Below, piece by piece: positions 45,994-56,412 of a stretch of DNA of 64,000 bases. Made by a program: the position numbers and the translations under genes. The number at the start of each line of letters is the position of its first letter. Position 1 is the stretch's first letter. The DNA is from Vitrella brassicaformis (Eukaryota > Sar > Vitrellaceae): the NCBI GenBank assembly GCA_001179505.1, contig CDMY01000466.1:110127-174126 (forward strand), written 5' to 3'. The notes beneath the pieces are model-generated. The model saw only the letters and a program-made list of their open reading frames with translations. It had not been told where the DNA came from and ran no database searches.

Positions 45994-46657
45994 GGTGTCG
46001 CTGCAGCTTGCAGCCAGTAGATGGCCGCCGAAGCGGCCAAGAGTGCGTTAAAAAACAGATAAAACAGAGGAGACATGAGCAAATCTACATGCTATTTTCT
46101 TCTTTCTGTCTTGCTTACGTACCTGAGCGGCTTGCCGCCAGATTCCTCTCGTCAGCTGGGTGACAGGTCAGACAAACATCTGAAGGATGGCGCAGATGAT
46201 GGACTGATTGAAAAGTATCGGTGATCATTCTTAACGTGCACGTGACGGGGGTACCCGGCTCTCTCTGGTTGCGAGGGTGTGGTTGTTTCGTTGGACCAAA
46301 GCATTGCCTTTCTGAAAAGCAGAAACGAGAACACTGTCGCCAACAGCTCCACAGACGGCAGGGCAGTACCAGTTGAGACCTCGCCGAGGAAGAAAGTGGC
46401 GGGTGACGTTCGGTTCGGACGAGCTGGGAAGGGTCCTGTACAGGACAATAGAAGGAAACAGAAGGCGAGCAGGTCAGACAATGGCTGCCTGCAGCAAGTG
46501 CTGTCAGATTACCTGGAGTCCGCTTACCTTAATGATGACTTTGCGCGGGCTCATTGACGTCGTGCAGAAGAGGTTTTGAAAGGTCCGACGGATATAAAAT
46601 GTAGGCACCGATTTGCAGGCGCACACAGAGGGGACGAGAGACATGACTGTGCACAGT
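45994..46657. repeat. Segmental duplication, copy 1 (about 0.66 kb)
   Basis: Aligned end to end with 50286-50950 apart from one replaced block (about 46365-46440 against 50655-50740). It starts GGTGTCGCTGCAGCTTGCAG and ends just after a TATA-centred motif and GAGACATGA. On the minus strand it carries exon-like sequence (LPSVELLATVFSFLLFRKAM and YPRHVHVKNDHRYFSI), with frames that differ from copy 2 by a 2-nt indel. Confidence 0.85.
46590..46613. promoter_or_regulatory. TATA-centred recurrent motif, copy 4
   Basis: Core GGATATAAAATGTAGGCACC followed by GATT. It is part of segmental duplication copy 1. Confidence 0.75.
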
Positions 46658-46737
46658 GGCAAGACAGCGGACGGTTGGCATGAAGTGAAGAGTCGGCCAG
46701 ACATGACATCTATAAAGAACCTTATATATGTGTGCGC

Positions 46738-47720
46738 TTACGCTGTCGGTGTGTTGTGGCGAATGATGCGCCCGGCGGCGTCGACATCGACCCTCGGGCG
46801 GCCCTGCAAGACGGGAAACACACGGGGTGCATGTACGTAATGTCCGTAATAGACAAATATCACTGACCCCATGGACCGGCGCCCCTCTCTTGCTCTTCGA
46901 CACCACCGCCTGCTTGGCCTTGGGCGGTGGTGGCCTCTTGGTGGGCGGCGAGGAGTGCCTCTTGGCCTGTGGCTGCTTCTTGGCTGGCGGTGGCGGTGGA
47001 GGCGGCGACACTGATGAGGGTAAAGAGGGTGCCATGAACTCGAGCAGCACCAAGGGCGACGGGCTCGTCTGCATCAGCATGGCGTTGAGGTCGGGCCGCA
47101 CCTCGTTACACATGTCCAGCAGCTTCTCCAGGCAGCCGGGGTCCCGTGCCCAGATGGCCTTCAGGACCATGAAGAAGCGCCTGGGCAGCTGCATGGTCAC
47201 TCGCCGCCGCACAGCCTTGGGTTGAGAAAGGCACAGCGGTCCCAGGTCTGGAGCTCCTGCGGGTGCGTGCTGATAACGTGCACGTATTGGCCTGAGACCA
47301 TATCACGTATTGGCCTCACAAGTAACACGAAAAAACTCGAATGTGAGCAACCTTCCAATCTTCAATTGATGCATACCCGAGCCATTCCTGAAGTTCTCGA
47401 GCTGAAACTGCGCGGCGGCCTCCGCCAACTTATCAAAGAGGTCCTGCCGCACACACACATCACCATCAAGGAAGGGAATGCACCCATACTCGTTTTCATC
47501 CGTGCGTGCAAGGAGGAATGCATCTGTCTGTCTGATGTCGAGGAATGCATCCGCCTCCCGTCGCCACAACGGTCCCTTGTGTGGCTATTCTGCCTCCCTC
47601 GCTGCCTCACTGCCCTTACCTCATCCATCGTGTTGTGTCGCGTCGTGACAAATTGCAATAATCCTGGCCCAACTGCAATAAGACATGGTCCACTCGTCGA
47701 TGTACACATTGAGCTGTCTC
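46738..47720 (-). CDS. Gene of a local duplicated family, proline-rich tail, frame broken
   Basis: Exons on the minus strand: VTTRHNTMDE (about 47617-47660, ending in GTAAGG), then ENEYGCIPFLDGDVCVRQDL and FDKLAEAAAQFQLENFRNGS (about 47370-47500), then YVHVISTHPQELQTWDRCAF (about 47225-47287). The next stretch is VRRRVTMQLPRRFFMVLKAI with CLEKLLDMCNEVRPDLNAML. A proline run and a lysine/proline block (KRPPPPKAKQAVVSKSKRG) follow, and the final exon is RPRVDVDAAGRIIRHNTP to TAA at 46738-46740. That last exon is the same type as the closing exon of the KH modules. Joining the second and third blocks needs one extra base near 47219. The first two exon types recur as an array at 51.6-53.6 kb. Function unknown. 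Confidence 0.45.
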
Positions 47721-47843
47721 GGTCTGATACACACACAAGACAGAGACCGGCCAAGCTGCAGGGAGACATGTGCTCCTCTGTCTTACTTCAGCGGGCGGTG
47801 CATACGAATTGGACTGACGTGGGAATCCGTATGAGAGTCTCAC

Positions 47844-47868
47844 AGATATAAAACGTAGGCAGCGATCT
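47844..47868. promoter_or_regulatory. TATA-centred recurrent motif, copy 5
   Basis: Core AGATATAAAACGTAGGCAGC followed by GATCT. It sits between the stop of the 48.0-50.3 kb gene and the first exon of the 46.7-47.7 kb gene. Confidence 0.75.
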
Positions 47869-48046
47869 GTCTGCAGACACAGAACAGGAGAGACACAGCA
47901 GATTGTCGATGAGCCTCGCCGTGATCTTGATAGGCCGTCAACTAGTTGCTCGCACACTCTGAAGTAACCGAAACAACAGACAGAGAGACAGACACATCGA
48001 TCGCCTCCACAGCAGATGTTTCTATGCATCGTGTTGCTCTCACTCC

Positions 48047-50290
48047 TCACCTCACCAGCGAAAGCAGATCAGTCGGTGATCGCGACCGCCCCGTCTCCCT
48101 CGCTGCCACTGACCGTTCCCCCCTGCCCTCCTGCTGCTGCTGCTGCTGCTGCTGTTGGCGGCGTTGGTCACGGTGTGCGGGGAGGGCAGAGGGAAGGCCA
48201 CGGGCCGCCCAACGGGCCCCGCCCCCTCGTTGCGGCGCCACCATGGCCGGCGGCACGTCGCCCATGCGCTGGCCGCGCAGAATCACCCCGGTCACCGCAG
48301 GATCCATGGCCACGCCCAGGGCTGCGGCTTCAGACACTGACATACATAAAGACAATAAATATGTAACATCATACATACACGATGAATGAATTCAATCGTC
48401 GGGGCCCGGTGCAGACTGAATGAACGAATGAACGAATGAATGAATAAACGAATGAATGAGTCCCCCCTCCCTCCATGCGCACCTACCAGATTTGCCTTCG
48501 AAGGGGTTCAAGTCCTCGTGTGATACTGGGCACGCTGCAACACGTGGCTCGACTGCATGGACAAGACGAGACGATACGATACGAGACGAGACGAGACGAC
48601 CCAACGAACGAGAGGAAAGGAAGAACGAAGGAAGAGAAAGTCTTAATTACAAGTTGTGAATGAATGCATTCATGATCCACGGATTGGATTCGTGCGTCCC
48701 TTGGCTGTCTGTCTGTCTGTCTCCTCCCTATTCTCCCCCTCCCACCCCGCCTACTTACCTTTCCTCCAAACGCGATGGCCACCACCGCCGCCCCGCACAG
48801 CCGCCACCGTCCCTGAATGACCGGTGCTGCGCCACGTGGCGTCGTTGCATGCCGGTCTTGCCGAGCCCATGATGCGCTCCCTGGCCGCCGCATACTCCAT
48901 CTCCTTCTCGTCCAGCGTGGTCGGCTCGCCACTCCGGCCCCCGGTATCAACACCACACTGCACGCACACACACACACACACACACAGAAAACACGCACAC
49001 AGAGAGAGACAGACATGTGAGAAACAGATAGATGTATGTAAAGGTGCCAAATGAATGACTAACCTCCTTTGACGAATCCTCGAGAATGCGGCGGCAGGCG
49101 TCACGGTCGAATCGACCACTGCAGGGGCGGTAAGGGCAGGTGAAGGTCGAGCTCCTGGGGTCCCCTCAGCGAGAGAGACACAGTCACCCCACCTCCCACA
49201 CAGCACGATCCCGCAACACGAGGCCCTGAACGTCCGCGGCTACGGCTGGGCACACTCTGGGCGCCTGGCGCTCCGCGTGGAGGTTTGTGGCGGCAGTGGG
49301 GGTTGGGGCATTTGGTGTGTGTGTGGCGGCTGTCGACGGGGGCGACGGCCTCGAGTGCGGCCTTTTTGATGAGCGTTGGGGGCTGCTGGGCGACGTCTTC
49401 GCGCACCGTCAGCGCGGCCAGCCGGTTGATGTCCTCTCCTCGAGCGATGAGCGCCGTGAGCCTGTCCATCAAGAGCCGCACTCTGAGCTGCCCCACCGAC
49501 ATGACGTCGGGCGGCAGCTGCAGGAGGCGAAGCACGGTTGTCCAGTCTTTGTCAGGCACGCCTGCATACATAATCAATCATGCATGCAACACAAATCAAT
49601 CAATAGAGAAAAAGGCCCGCCTTTGCCCCACCCACCGAACCGACCGACCTGTCATGCCCTTGAACGTGGGTTGCGCCTTCCGTATGAGGACGATGTGTGC
49701 CGAGATAAGCGCCGTGCTTGCGTTGCGCTCCATGCTAGTACGGAGGGTCTCCTCTCACTCGTCACAGAAATCCTGATGGATGGATGGACACAACCAAAGG
49801 AATGGATAGACACCCATATATGGGTGTGGGTGTGGGTGTGGGTGTGGGTGGGTGAAATGTGTGATGTGTTGGTGGATGGATGGTTACCTACCTGTAGTTT
49901 GTGCAGGTTGGGGCGGAAGTCCAGCCACGTCTGGGAGGCAATCTCCTCAAGACCACTCACAAAACTCTCAAACAGCGCTTGGCTTTGTACTACCTGAACG
50001 AATAATTGCGGCACACGAGGCAAGAGAGAGACATGAGAACACAATGTTATATTGCCCATTCCTCCCCATCCCTATCACTCACTCGGCTTCTCGGTCACGT
50101 TTGGGGAGGTCGGCCAAGTACTTAGCGTGCTGCTGATCCTGCATAAGGACACACACGAAAGGGACGACACGGACATCACACGAATGAGATGAGTGGGCGC
50201 TTCGTTCGTTGATTAACACATACCAGCTGCTGTGAGGTGCAGTATCTGTAGAATTCCTTGCCGGCCTCGCTCGGGCGTTGCACTTGGTGT
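48047..50290 (-). CDS. Multi-exon protein related in part to the KH-family genes, function unknown
   Basis: Exons in order on the minus strand: RPSEAGKEFYRYCTSQQL (about 50222-50285), DQQHAKYLADLPKRDREAE (about 50093-50148), VVQSQALFESFVSGLEEIAS (about 49893-49995), MERNASTALISAHIVLIRKA (about 49652-49745), VPDKDWTTVLRLLQLPPDVM and LLMDRLTALIARGEDINRLA (about 49210-49560), RFDRDACRRILEDSSKE (about 49065-49125), then EKEMEYAAARERIMGSARP (about 48770-48955), ACPVSHEDLNPFEGKSG (about 48488-48550), and a final exon AAALGVAMDPAVTGVILRGQ with a glutamine run, ending at 48047. The blocks with DACRRIL and EYAAARERIMG resemble the closing exons of the KH modules, but no GxxG KH core is present. The 5' start is not fixed and may lie inside the duplicated unit at 50.3-50.8 kb. 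Confidence 0.5.
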
Positions 50291-50950
50291 CGCTGCAGCT
50301 TGCAGCCAGTGAATGGCCGCCGAGGCGGCCAAGAGGGCATTGAAAAAAAAGGAAAACGGAGAAGACATGAGCAAATCTATATGCTATTCTCTTCCTTCTG
50401 TCTTGCTTACGTACCTGAGCGGCTTGCCGCCAGATCCCTCTCGTCAGCTGGATGACAAGTCAGACAAGCATCTGAAGTATGGCGCAGATCAAGGATCGAT
50501 TGAAAAGAATCGGTGATCATTCTTAACGTGCACGTGACGGGGGTACCCGGCTCTCTCTCTAGTCGCGAGGCTGTGGTTGTTTCGTTGGACCAAAGCATTG
50601 CCTTTCTGAAAAGCAGAAACGAGAAGACTGTCGCCAACAGCTCCACAGACGGCAGGGCGCGGCGCACTTCCAGTTGAAGGGACGAGACGGACCTCATAAG
50701 CCGATAAATAGCGAAAAATCTCGCGGCACATCTACAGGACGACAGCAGGTCATAGAAGGCGAGCAGGTCAGGCGATGGCTGCTGCAGCAACTGCTGTCAG
50801 ATTACATGGGGTCCGCTTACTTTAATGATGACTTTGCGCGGGCTCATTGACGTCGTGCAGAAGAGGGTTTGAAAAATCCGACAGATATAAAATGTAGGCA
50901 CCGATCTGCAGGCGCACACAGAGGGGACGAGAGACATGAGTGTGCAGAGT
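50286..50950. repeat. Segmental duplication, copy 2 (about 0.66 kb)
   Basis: Partner of 45994-46657. On the minus strand it holds CREIFRYLSAYEVRLVPS, reminiscent of a short F-box helix pair, continuing into GNALVQRNNHSLATRERAGY and PRHVHVKNDHRFFSID. An overlapping frame, LPSVELLATVFSFLLFRKAM, is also open, so the true frame is not certain. It ends with the TATA-centred motif at 50883-50906. Confidence 0.85.
50883..50906. promoter_or_regulatory. TATA-centred recurrent motif, copy 6
   Basis: Core AGATATAAAATGTAGGCACC followed by GATC. It is part of segmental duplication copy 2. Confidence 0.75.
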
Positions 50951-51590
50951 GAGACTCGGGATCCTGCACACGGCAGAAGATGACCTTTCCTCTGTGTGTG
51001 TCCGTAACCCCTGATGCGATCGTTGCTTTCTGCCTTCTTCTCATCTCGCGGGGCGATGAGGGGGAATCTGACAGAGACGGCAGGAGAGGAATGCACTGTG
51101 TGTTGGCCAGCAATTGTCATGTGCTCTCTCGCTCATTTTCCCCTGTTGTGGTCTCCATCATCGAGCGGCACCACGAGCATAACTGCGACACAACCTGACT
51201 GACACACCCACATCAGAAGAGAGAGAGAGAGAGAGAGACGCCATCACAAGTTGATCCAAACATTGAAGGCCATGATTAGGGGCCATCGTATCGGTGTCGT
51301 TTGGTGCTGTCCTGTTGCTGACTGTGTGTGAGGGGGGGACGCGCAGCATCCACAGAAGCTAGAGCCCCGAAGACCTTAAACGAGCACAGCGGTCTGCAGA
51401 CACGGGATCGCAGAGACACCATCGTGCCAAGTTACATGTATCGTGAGGCGCTCCTCAAAGTACTTCACAGCGCAGCGCATCGGTCGATTTGGCGTAAAGA
51501 ATCCGCCGAATATAAAGCGTAGGCAGCGATTCTGAACACGACCAGACATGCAAACACAGTTTCAATGTGACTTGTTCGAAGGCGGGTTGA
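50951..51590. other. Region without a supported gene, one TATA-centred motif
   Basis: Spacer between the duplicated unit and the exon array, with a (GA)n run at 51218-51238 and the motif copy at 51508-51532. Short open frames occur without splice support. Confidence 0.4.
51508..51532. promoter_or_regulatory. TATA-centred recurrent motif, copy 7
   Basis: Core GAATATAAAGCGTAGGCAGC followed by GATTC. It sits just left of the exon array. Confidence 0.7.
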
Positions 51591-53590
51591 GCTCGTCAGA
51601 GTTGGACGTTATGATTGATGACGTGTGGGTATTTGCCTGAGACCACATACACACACAAGTAAGACGAGGAATCCCGAATGTGAGCGACCTTCCATTCTTT
51701 AATTAATGAATACGTACCTGATCCATTCATGAAGGTCTCGAGCTGAAAGTCCGTGGTGGCCTCCGCCAACATATATGAAACATGGCAGTAGTACACTTGG
51801 ACGTCGCGCGGGTAAGGGTAGATGACATGTAGGTATCGGCCTGAGACCACATACACACACAAGTCAGACACGACAAATCCCGTATGTGAGCGACTTTCCA
51901 TTCTTTAATTAATGCATACCCGAGCCATTAAGGAAGTTCTCGACCTCAAACCTCGTGTAGGCCAATGCTAACTTATCAAACACCTCCTGCCGCACACACA
52001 CATCACCATCAAGGAGGGGAATGCATGCAATGCACCCATACTCGTTTTCTCCATCCAGGCAATGAGGAATACATCTGTCTGTCTGATGTCGAGGAATGTT
52101 GGAGGAATGCATCGCTCCCGTCGCCACAAAGGCACTCTCTCTTGCTATTCTACCGCTGGCATCGCTCTCTGCCCTCCTTGCTCCGTCCTTTGTGTGTCGT
52201 GCTCACCTCCTCTACGTCGTTTGCCTCGGTGGCCATGTGGGCGGGGGTTGCGGCGACGGCCATCCGGCTGGCCGTCCCTCCCGCACACATGGCCACGTAC
52301 GCAGAAACACTCTCAAAGAAAGGCATTCTCACCAAATGCCGCAGCCGTCCCAAAAGCACTGAAGCGATCGCTGGGGGCGGAGAAGCCCGCTGAGCGGTTC
52401 CCAAGAGATATTTGCCCTGCTTATGACGAGTCGTGAGATATTTGGCTCTCGGCTGTCTGTCTCTTGTGGCCGCCGGGGGGGCTGAGCTCGTCGAGTAGGA
52501 CTTTGCAGTAGTAGACCTGGAACTCATGGGTGTGGGTGCTAATGATGTGGATGTATTCACCTGAGACCACATACACACGCACACAAGTAAGAAGAGAAAT
52601 CCCGAACGTGAGCGACTTTCCATTCTTTAATTAATGCATACCCGAGCCATTAAGGAAGTTCTCGACCTCAAACCTCGTGTGGGCCAATGCTAACTTATCA
52701 AACACCTCCTGCCGCACACACACATCACCATCAAGGAAGGGAATGGATGCAATGAGGAATGCATCTGTCTGTCTGATGTCGAGGAATGCATCCGCCTGCC
52801 CTTGCGTGGCTATTCTGCCCCTGGCCTGCATGCATGGCCTCCCTCGATGCCTCCCTCATCTCATTAATCGTGTTGTGTCGCGTCGTGCTGTTCACCTCAG
52901 CTAGTCGGCTGACTACCTCGACGCCCTGATGCATTCATTCATTAATGCGCACACCCAGACACACAGAGGGACCGACCGGCATTCACATTGATGGTCGTTT
53001 GTTTTTCGTCGGCTCTCCGTTGTCTGTGTCCTGTGTGTGCCGGGCGGGTTGAGCTCGTCGATTAAGACTTTGCAGCAGTAGACCTGGACCTCATGGGTGT
53101 GGGTACGGATCACGTTGATGTATTCACCTGAGACCACATACGCACACAAGTAAGAAGAGAAATCCCCAATGTGAGCGACTTAATGCATACCCGAGCCATT
53201 CATGAAGTTTTCCATCTCGAACTGCGCGGTGGCCTCCGCCAACTTCTCGAAAAGGTCCTGCCGCACACACACATCACCATCAAGGAAGGGAATGCACGCA
53301 ATGCACCCATACTCGTTTTCTCCATCCAGGCAATGAGGAATGCATCTGTCTGTCTGATGTCGAGGAATGTTGGAGGAATGCATCGCTCTCGTCGCCACAA
53401 AGGCACTCTTTCTTGCTATTCTACCGCTGGCATCGCCCTCTGCCCTCCATGCTCCCGTCCTTCGTGTGTCGTGCTCACCACGTCGCTATCGTCTGCCTTG
53501 GTGGCCATGTGGTCGGGGCTTACAGCGACGGCCATCTGGCTGGCCGTCCCTCCCGCCCACATGGCCACGTAGGCGACGAAACTCCCCAAC
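51591..53590 (-). pseudogene. Tandem array of homologous exons from the 47-kb gene family
   Basis: On the minus strand the block YGCI-PFLDGDVCVRQ-x-x-F-x-KLA recurs at about 51920-52060, 52640-52750 and 53200-53330, with a partial copy at 51720-51790 (AEATTDFQLETFMNGSG). The partner exon EYIHIISTHTHEFQVYYC recurs at about 52490-52565, 53040-53130 (EYINVIRTHTHEVQVYCC) and 51795-51845. A third exon type (AGGTASRMAVAATPAHMATE) recurs at about 52195-52300 and 53465-53570. Copies 51896 and 52618 begin with nearly identical sequence over about 100 bp, a 722-bp period. No copy has a clear start and stop of its own. The array may be decayed tandem duplicates or alternative cassettes of one gene. Confidence 0.55.
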
Positions 53591-54879
53591 TGACAGAGAG
53601 GGCCTCACCAGAGAGAAACCAGCCGGAGAAGATAACTGACTTGAGAGAAAAGACGACGAAAACGAAAGAAAACCCCCAGAAAAAGACGCAGTCTCGCGTC
53701 GAGAAATCTCGCCTAATTTGAGAAGTGACGAAGGGACAATAGTCTTCGATGTACAATGACGGCTCCTCACCTGCGTAGCGATGGGCTCTTTTTGAACAAC
53801 TTTTTGGTCTCTGCCTCCGCCTTGGTGCTTCCTTCACCTTCACTCTCAGCAGGTCAGGTCGATATGAAGTCCCGCCTCTTGAAATATGTTTCTGCGAGGG
53901 AAGAAATCCGGAGAATCGACTTGGACACTGCACAGTGACGACTCGCCTTACCGACACACTTACCACCTGTGGAGAAGTGTGCCGAGAAATGAGACAAATC
54001 AGACTGCCTTTCTCCGCCACCTTATCTGCACACGTCAGGAGTGGCCACAGCCGATGCGCGTGCGCACACATTTAGGCCTCTGAGTCACTTGCACCATGCA
54101 CCACACAGCGATTGCCACACACACGAAGGAATACCCAACCCAACCACCACAGTCGACAGGACTGACCTGAACCAGGCTTCCACGGGGGAGAGAGAAGGCA
54201 CGTGTCCTCAGCGTAGCCGCACCCAGGCGCCACGCTCTCGGCAGGCGGCAGCCTGAGGGCGCCATGGCTGCCGGCAGGCTGCCGGCAGGAGGCGAAACCA
54301 AGATGTTGCGGCCGGCCTCCAGACGAGCGGGAGGGCTCGGGAGGGTCTTGGGCGAGCCACATAGGATGACAAGCAGCCCGAAAGAGAAAGAAATAGAGGA
54401 GCTGTGGCCAGGAGAAGGCAGATGGAGAGGAAAACCGCAGCGGTGGTGAAGAAGACAGCGAAAGTCGAATAAGTGAATTGTCCCGTCTCTCGCGTCGAGA
54501 AAATCTCGCCGAAGAAGAGTGAAAGCGACAGGCCGAATGACAAGTCTGGCAGTGCTTCAGTTCCTTCACAGTGGAGTGGCGAGTGCATGGGGGCGAAGGG
54601 CTGCGTCTCAGGCCCCCAGGATCGGCCGCATGCATCATTCATTCATTTCTGATCTTCAACGTCCGCCTTGTAAGGCCAGCCTGAGTGCAAGGCCAGCCCT
54701 ACAGACACAAGGCTGGCCTTGTGAATGAAGTCTGACGGCAGATCTTGCAGCCTCGTGTCTGCTGGCTTTGGATCGGATATCGCCGGTATTGCAAGTTGCC
54801 GAACATCAAAGTACAGGGATCAAGGATGAAAACAGGCCACGTCTTACAAACACATCACACACGTCCATCCGGATCCCTC
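53591..54879. other. Region without a supported gene, short repeats
   Basis: Purine-rich sequence with GAAA/AAGA runs. A short hairpin-like sequence, TCTCGCGTCGAGAAA then TCTCGCC, occurs at about 53692-53717 and again at about 54486-54515. An inverted repeat, CAAGGCCAGCC against GGCTGGCCTTG, lies at 54688-54721, with a third direct copy of AAGGCCAGCC at 54672-54681. No exon chain is supported. Confidence 0.5.
54688..54721. repeat. Short inverted repeat (11-bp arms)
   Basis: Arms 54688-54698 (CAAGGCCAGCC) and 54711-54721 (GGCTGGCCTTG) are perfect complements around a 12-base loop. It lies about 160 bp beyond the stop of the serine hydrolase gene, so it could be part of its 3' end. Confidence 0.75.
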
Positions 54880-56412
54880 CTATTTCCCGGCCCTTTTGGC
54901 CCTGACGATTATCTTGTGTTTTCTCATGGCGTCGAGGACGTTCCAGATCAGCTCCACAAAGTCGTTCTCCGTGTTGTTGAGAGTACCTGCAAAGACGAGC
55001 CCGCCCTCCGGCCACAGCACGGCGAAGGAATTGCCGTGGCCAGTGTGGCCCACCAAATGGCCAAGGCCGTCATCCAACACAGTGCTCATCACACCTAAGG
55101 ACACACACACACATACACACATGAGATCGATGGCTGGGTGTGTCCCGTGTGTGACGTGGCTCCCTGGCTCACTTACCTAGTCCATAGGTGATGTCTGTGG
55201 TGTCGAAGTAGTTCGCCGTTGGGCCGCACTCGCGCATCGCCGCCAATGTGCTTTCATTGCCAAAGACGCCGCCCGTGAAGAGCCCACGCACAAACCGACA
55301 CAGATCCTCACACGTGCTGCCAAACAAGTCCGTCCGTCATGACGCAGACACACACACAGGCACACAGATTGGGACAGGTATACACACATCGATAGGTCTG
55401 TGCTGACCTGATGACTCCGCCGCCCGCCCACTCCGCCGTCTGGCGCCGCTGTCCCCAGATGTCATCCTTGCCCTCATACCGATGGCACACACACAACTCG
55501 CACCTTCAAACACACAAACACACGTAGATGATTCGATCGATGATGGGTCAGGTGCATCCTTGTCTTTATGTGTGTCACCTCGGCGGTTCTCTGTAAGCCG
55601 TCCATGTGTGTGTCATGCCCAGGGGAACGAAGAGCCTCTCGCGCAGCACCTGCTCCAGTGGCCGGTTCTCGATCTTCTCAATCAGCAGACCCAGCAGCAC
55701 GTAGTTGGTGTCGGCGTAATAGAACCGCTTCGTTTTGGCCGGCAGGGCGGCCGCATACGGCAGCACCTCCAATGGCGACCACTCGCGGTGCTCATCGGCC
55801 TCAAAGACCTGACAACAAACAGATAAATGGGCACAGACAGATTTCAGCGGAGATGCAGCCAATTGCTGACTCTGATGAACTGCTTGCTGGCCCAGTACTC
55901 GGGCAGTTTGCTCGTGTGGTTGAGGAGCATCCGCACAGTGACCCTCTCGACGTCCAGCCCCCCCAAGGCATCCTCACTTAGGTGGTCGGCCACTCGGTCG
56001 TCCAGCCCCAGCCGCCCGCCCTCCGCCAGCAACAGCACACACGCCGCCGTCATCATCTTGCTCGTCGACGCTATCTCGAAGGGCTGCGATGCACTCAATG
56101 GCTCGGTGCACTGATCGGCCCGCTGCGCCAGAGTGCCGTGGGAACCTTCGAACAACAGGCGGCCATCGAGGGTCTCGATGCGCATCAGGCCAGGCCCATA
56201 GCCGCGATTGGCACCCACCGTCTTGACCAAAAGGCTCTGCGCAGACAGCATAGCGCACAACGCGCAATGACAAGATCTGGATCAAATGATTCATCTTTTG
56301 TCAGATCTTGTGGCTGTGTGTTGTGTGATTGCCGTGTGCCTGCCTGTGTTCGGTGTCTGACGCCCTCAAGGTCATCCTCGGCGACGATGAAGCCGTCGCA
56401 CTGGCCACTCAT
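54880..56412 (-). CDS. Serine hydrolase of the class-C beta-lactamase fold (LACTB/penicillin-binding-like)
   Basis: ATG at 56410-56412 (MSGQCDGFIVAEDDLEG) joins over an intron (about 56244-56357) to VKTVGANRGYGPGLMRIETL. The SxxK motif is in FEIASTSKMMTAACVLLLAE, with serine as nucleophile and lysine as base. The second motif is FYYADTNYVLLGLLIEKIEN; the family's Y-x-N appears as YAD, a frequent variant in hydrolases of this family. The third motif is HTG in LGHLVGHTGHGNSFAVLWPE. Conserved context such as VTVRMLLNHTSKLPEY supports the call. The protein ends at 54880 with a lysine/arginine-rich tail (RKHKIIVRAKRAGK). Family members cut D-alanyl peptides, esters or amides; eukaryotic LACTB forms filaments in mitochondria. 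No clear targeting signal is visible here. Substrate unknown. Confidence 0.78.

Noticed and set aside
38921-51532. Reading the recurrent TATA-centred motif as a dinoflagellate-type spliced leader on the minus strand
   Set aside because: The reverse complement (GCCTACATTTTATAT) only loosely recalls the dinoflagellate leader. It lacks the leader's fixed 3' end and splice donor, and a consistent acceptor does not precede it in the copies.
54492-54640. Minus-strand serine/phenylalanine-rich frame (54208-54642) as a membrane protein
   Set aside because: It arises from the complement of GAAA/AAGA-rich sequence, and no splice or promoter context supports it.
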